DNA from: Thermoanaerobaculia bacterium
GTDB taxonomy: Bacteria; Acidobacteriota; Thermoanaerobaculia; Multivoradales; UBA5704
Reading direction: 5' to 3'
NCBI GenBank assembly: GCA_025937035.1
Contig: JAICSG010000235.1
Coordinates: forward strand, 1 to 6,599
DNA: 6,599 nucleotides
Part shown: piece after piece, positions 5,981 through 6,599 of the stretch
Numbering within the stretch: position 1 is the stretch's first letter
How the letters are laid out: each line of letters opens with the position of its first letter
Made by a program: the position numbers and the translations under genes
Notes under the pieces: generated by a model
What the model saw: only the letters and a program-made list of their open reading frames with translations
Database searches by the model: none
Told to the model about the DNA's origin: nothing

Positions 5981-6117
5981 CACTGTAGAGACGCCCTGCG
6001 GGGCGTCTCTGGGGTGGTGTCTTCAGCCGCGCAATCCCCCAGGCCCCGCGGGAGCACTGTGGCAAAACAGGCTATTTCCTCCGCCTCGGAGACGCCCCAC
6101 GGGGCGTCTCTACAGTG
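5981..6117. repeat. REPIN-like element: two inverted palindromic units with 16-bp complementary ends
   Basis: CACTGTAGAGACGCCC at 5981-5996 is exactly complementary to GGGCGTCTCTACAGTG at 6102-6117. Each end is itself part of a hairpin. On the left, AGAGACGCCC pairs with GGGCGTCTCT (5987-6010, loop TGCG). On the right, GAGACGCCC pairs with GGGCGTCTC (6089-6110, loop CACG). Read inward from the two ends, the units of about 34 bases match except at a handful of positions. Two REP-like hairpins in inverted orientation separated by about 80 bases form the REPIN layout. The TAGAGACG...CGTCTCTA core resembles, from memory, palindromes dispersed in other environmental genomes. It sits 23 nt beyond the protease stop codon and could also end its transcript. 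No transposase is present. Confidence 0.75.
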
Positions 6118-6133
6118 AGGGATCTCGCCTTTC

Positions 6134-6163
6134 GAGACACTCTCTTAGGCGATGAATTAGAAT
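6134..6163 (+). promoter_or_regulatory. Weak promoter candidate for the glycosyltransferase-like gene
   Basis: TAGAAT at 6158-6163 differs by one base from the TATAAT -10 consensus and lies in a locally AT-rich patch. GAGACA at 6134-6139, 18 nt upstream, matches the -35 consensus at four of six positions. A start about 7 nt past the -10 box would leave a leader of only about 20 nt and cut into the hairpin at the start codon. This is suggestive only. Confidence 0.22.
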
Positions 6164-6191
6164 CCGTGGGCTTTCGCGAGAGCCCACGGAT
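6162..6191 (+). promoter_or_regulatory. Hairpin overlapping the start codon of the glycosyltransferase-like gene
   Basis: ATCCGTGGGCT at 6162-6172 and AGCCCACGGAT at 6181-6191 form a perfect 11-bp stem with an 8-nt loop (TTCGCGAG). The first two bases of the ATG at 6190-6192 are in the 3' arm. The only purine-rich stretch before the start (GAGAG, 6178-6182) is in the loop and stem edge. If transcribed whole, it could limit ribosome access. Confidence 0.5.
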
Positions 6192-6599
6192 GCGTCTTCA
6201 AGTCACCGATCCCCATCGCCTGCGCGCCGTCCATGTCGGCGGCTATTGGCGTGGCCCCAACGACATGGTCCGGCAGATGATGCTGGGCCTGCGCGCCGCC
6301 GGGGCCGAGGTGCTCGAGTACTGCACGGACGACCACCGGCAAGCCCTCGACACCGAGGGGCGCCTCTACGACCGGGGGACCACCGGGCCGGTCTGGCTGC
6401 GCTGGGAGCACCTGCGGGAGCCGGTCGAGCGCTTCGAGCCCCATCTGATCGTCTGCAACGCCGGGGGGCTCTCCTTCCGCCCGGACGTGGCGCGGGCCCT
6501 GCGCCGCCGCGTCTGCCTGCTGGGGATCGCCCTCTCCGACCCGGACGTCTTCGAGCCGGCCACCCGCCATTTCGCGGCCAACTTCGATCTCTTCCTGAC
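6190..6599 (+). CDS. CgeB-like glycosyltransferase-type protein (N-terminal part, runs off the right edge)
   Basis: The frame from ATG at 6190 is open for 136 codons and two spare bases to the window end. The protein starts with a predicted beta-strand and glycine loop, RAVHVGGYWRGPND (residues 12-25), then MVRQMMLGLRAAGAEVLEY, a helix-strand unit. Later segments PHLIVCNAGG (about 84-93) and LLGIALSDPDVF followed by FAANFDLFL match the N-terminal Rossmann-like half of GT-B glycosyltransferases of the CgeB / YkvP group as I remember it. The donor-binding C-terminal half is outside the window, so activity and substrate cannot be judged. A GTG at 6166 in the same frame is an alternative start, but it would add eight residues of unlikely sequence. 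No good Shine-Dalgarno sequence precedes the ATG. The gene follows the protease gene in the same direction but is separated by the REPIN-like element, so it is probably its own transcription unit. Confidence 0.72.
   Translation, partial: MRLQVTDPHRLRAVHVGGYWRGPNDMVRQMMLGLRAAGAEVLEYCTDDHRQALDTEGRLYDRGTTGPVWLRWEHLREPVERFEPHLIVCNAGGLSFRPDVARALRRRVCLLGIALSDPDVFEPATRHFAANFDLFL

Noticed and set aside
6157..6570. Minus-strand open frame of 137 codons at the right edge
   Set aside because: Antisense to the CgeB-like frame, whose translation shows GYWRGPND and LSDPDVF motifs; the minus product shows none.

Overview
This is a GC-rich bacterial window with four protein-coding stretches that have a clear assignment, one small partial gene at the left edge, and two gene-free stretches full of DNA hairpins. 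No rRNA, tRNA, CRISPR array or intact transposase is visible. The Cys-containing S-layer-homology-like repeats (GCGxGxYCP followed by VTRxQMAVFL), the secreted metzincin-like proteins and the intergenic hairpin clusters suggest an uncultured Acidobacteriota (Thermoanaerobaculia-like) or similar environmental lineage. That taxonomic guess rests on remembered family patterns, not on a marker gene.

Layout. Positions 1-113 (minus) hold the N-terminal 37 codons of a small protein that runs off the left edge. Positions 114-983 have no convincing gene. The first ~330 bases are lower in GC and unrecognised. Positions 457-780 are a dense hairpin array with an internal mirror-symmetric repeat whose copies differ by base-pair-preserving changes. 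Positions 906-983 hold strong, mutually exclusive hairpins just past the 3' end of the next operon. Positions 1006-3940 (minus) are a two-gene operon: a secreted metalloprotease-like SLH protein (2075-3940) followed after 4 nt by a nucleotidyltransferase-family protein (1006-2070). Positions 3941-4169 are the divergent intergenic region. Positions 4170-5957 (plus) encode a second full-length secreted metalloprotease/SLH protein, a head-to-head paralog of the first. Positions 5981-6117 are a REPIN-like pair of inverted palindromes. At 6190 a CgeB-like glycosyltransferase-type gene starts and leaves the window on the right, with a perfect hairpin overlapping its start codon.

How the genes may work together. 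The two secreted paralogs share the same order: signal peptide, N-terminal beta-rich domain, matrixin-like zinc-binding domain, three SLH-like repeats. The plus-strand copy keeps the full HExxHxxGxxH signature. The minus-strand copy keeps the three His ligands but has Phe in place of the catalytic Glu. One side of the divergent pair therefore looks like an active surface protease and the other like a zinc-binding pseudoenzyme, the latter apparently translationally coupled to a nucleotidyltransferase. The flanking glycosyltransferase-like gene is compatible with a cell-surface locus, but no functional link can be shown from sequence alone.
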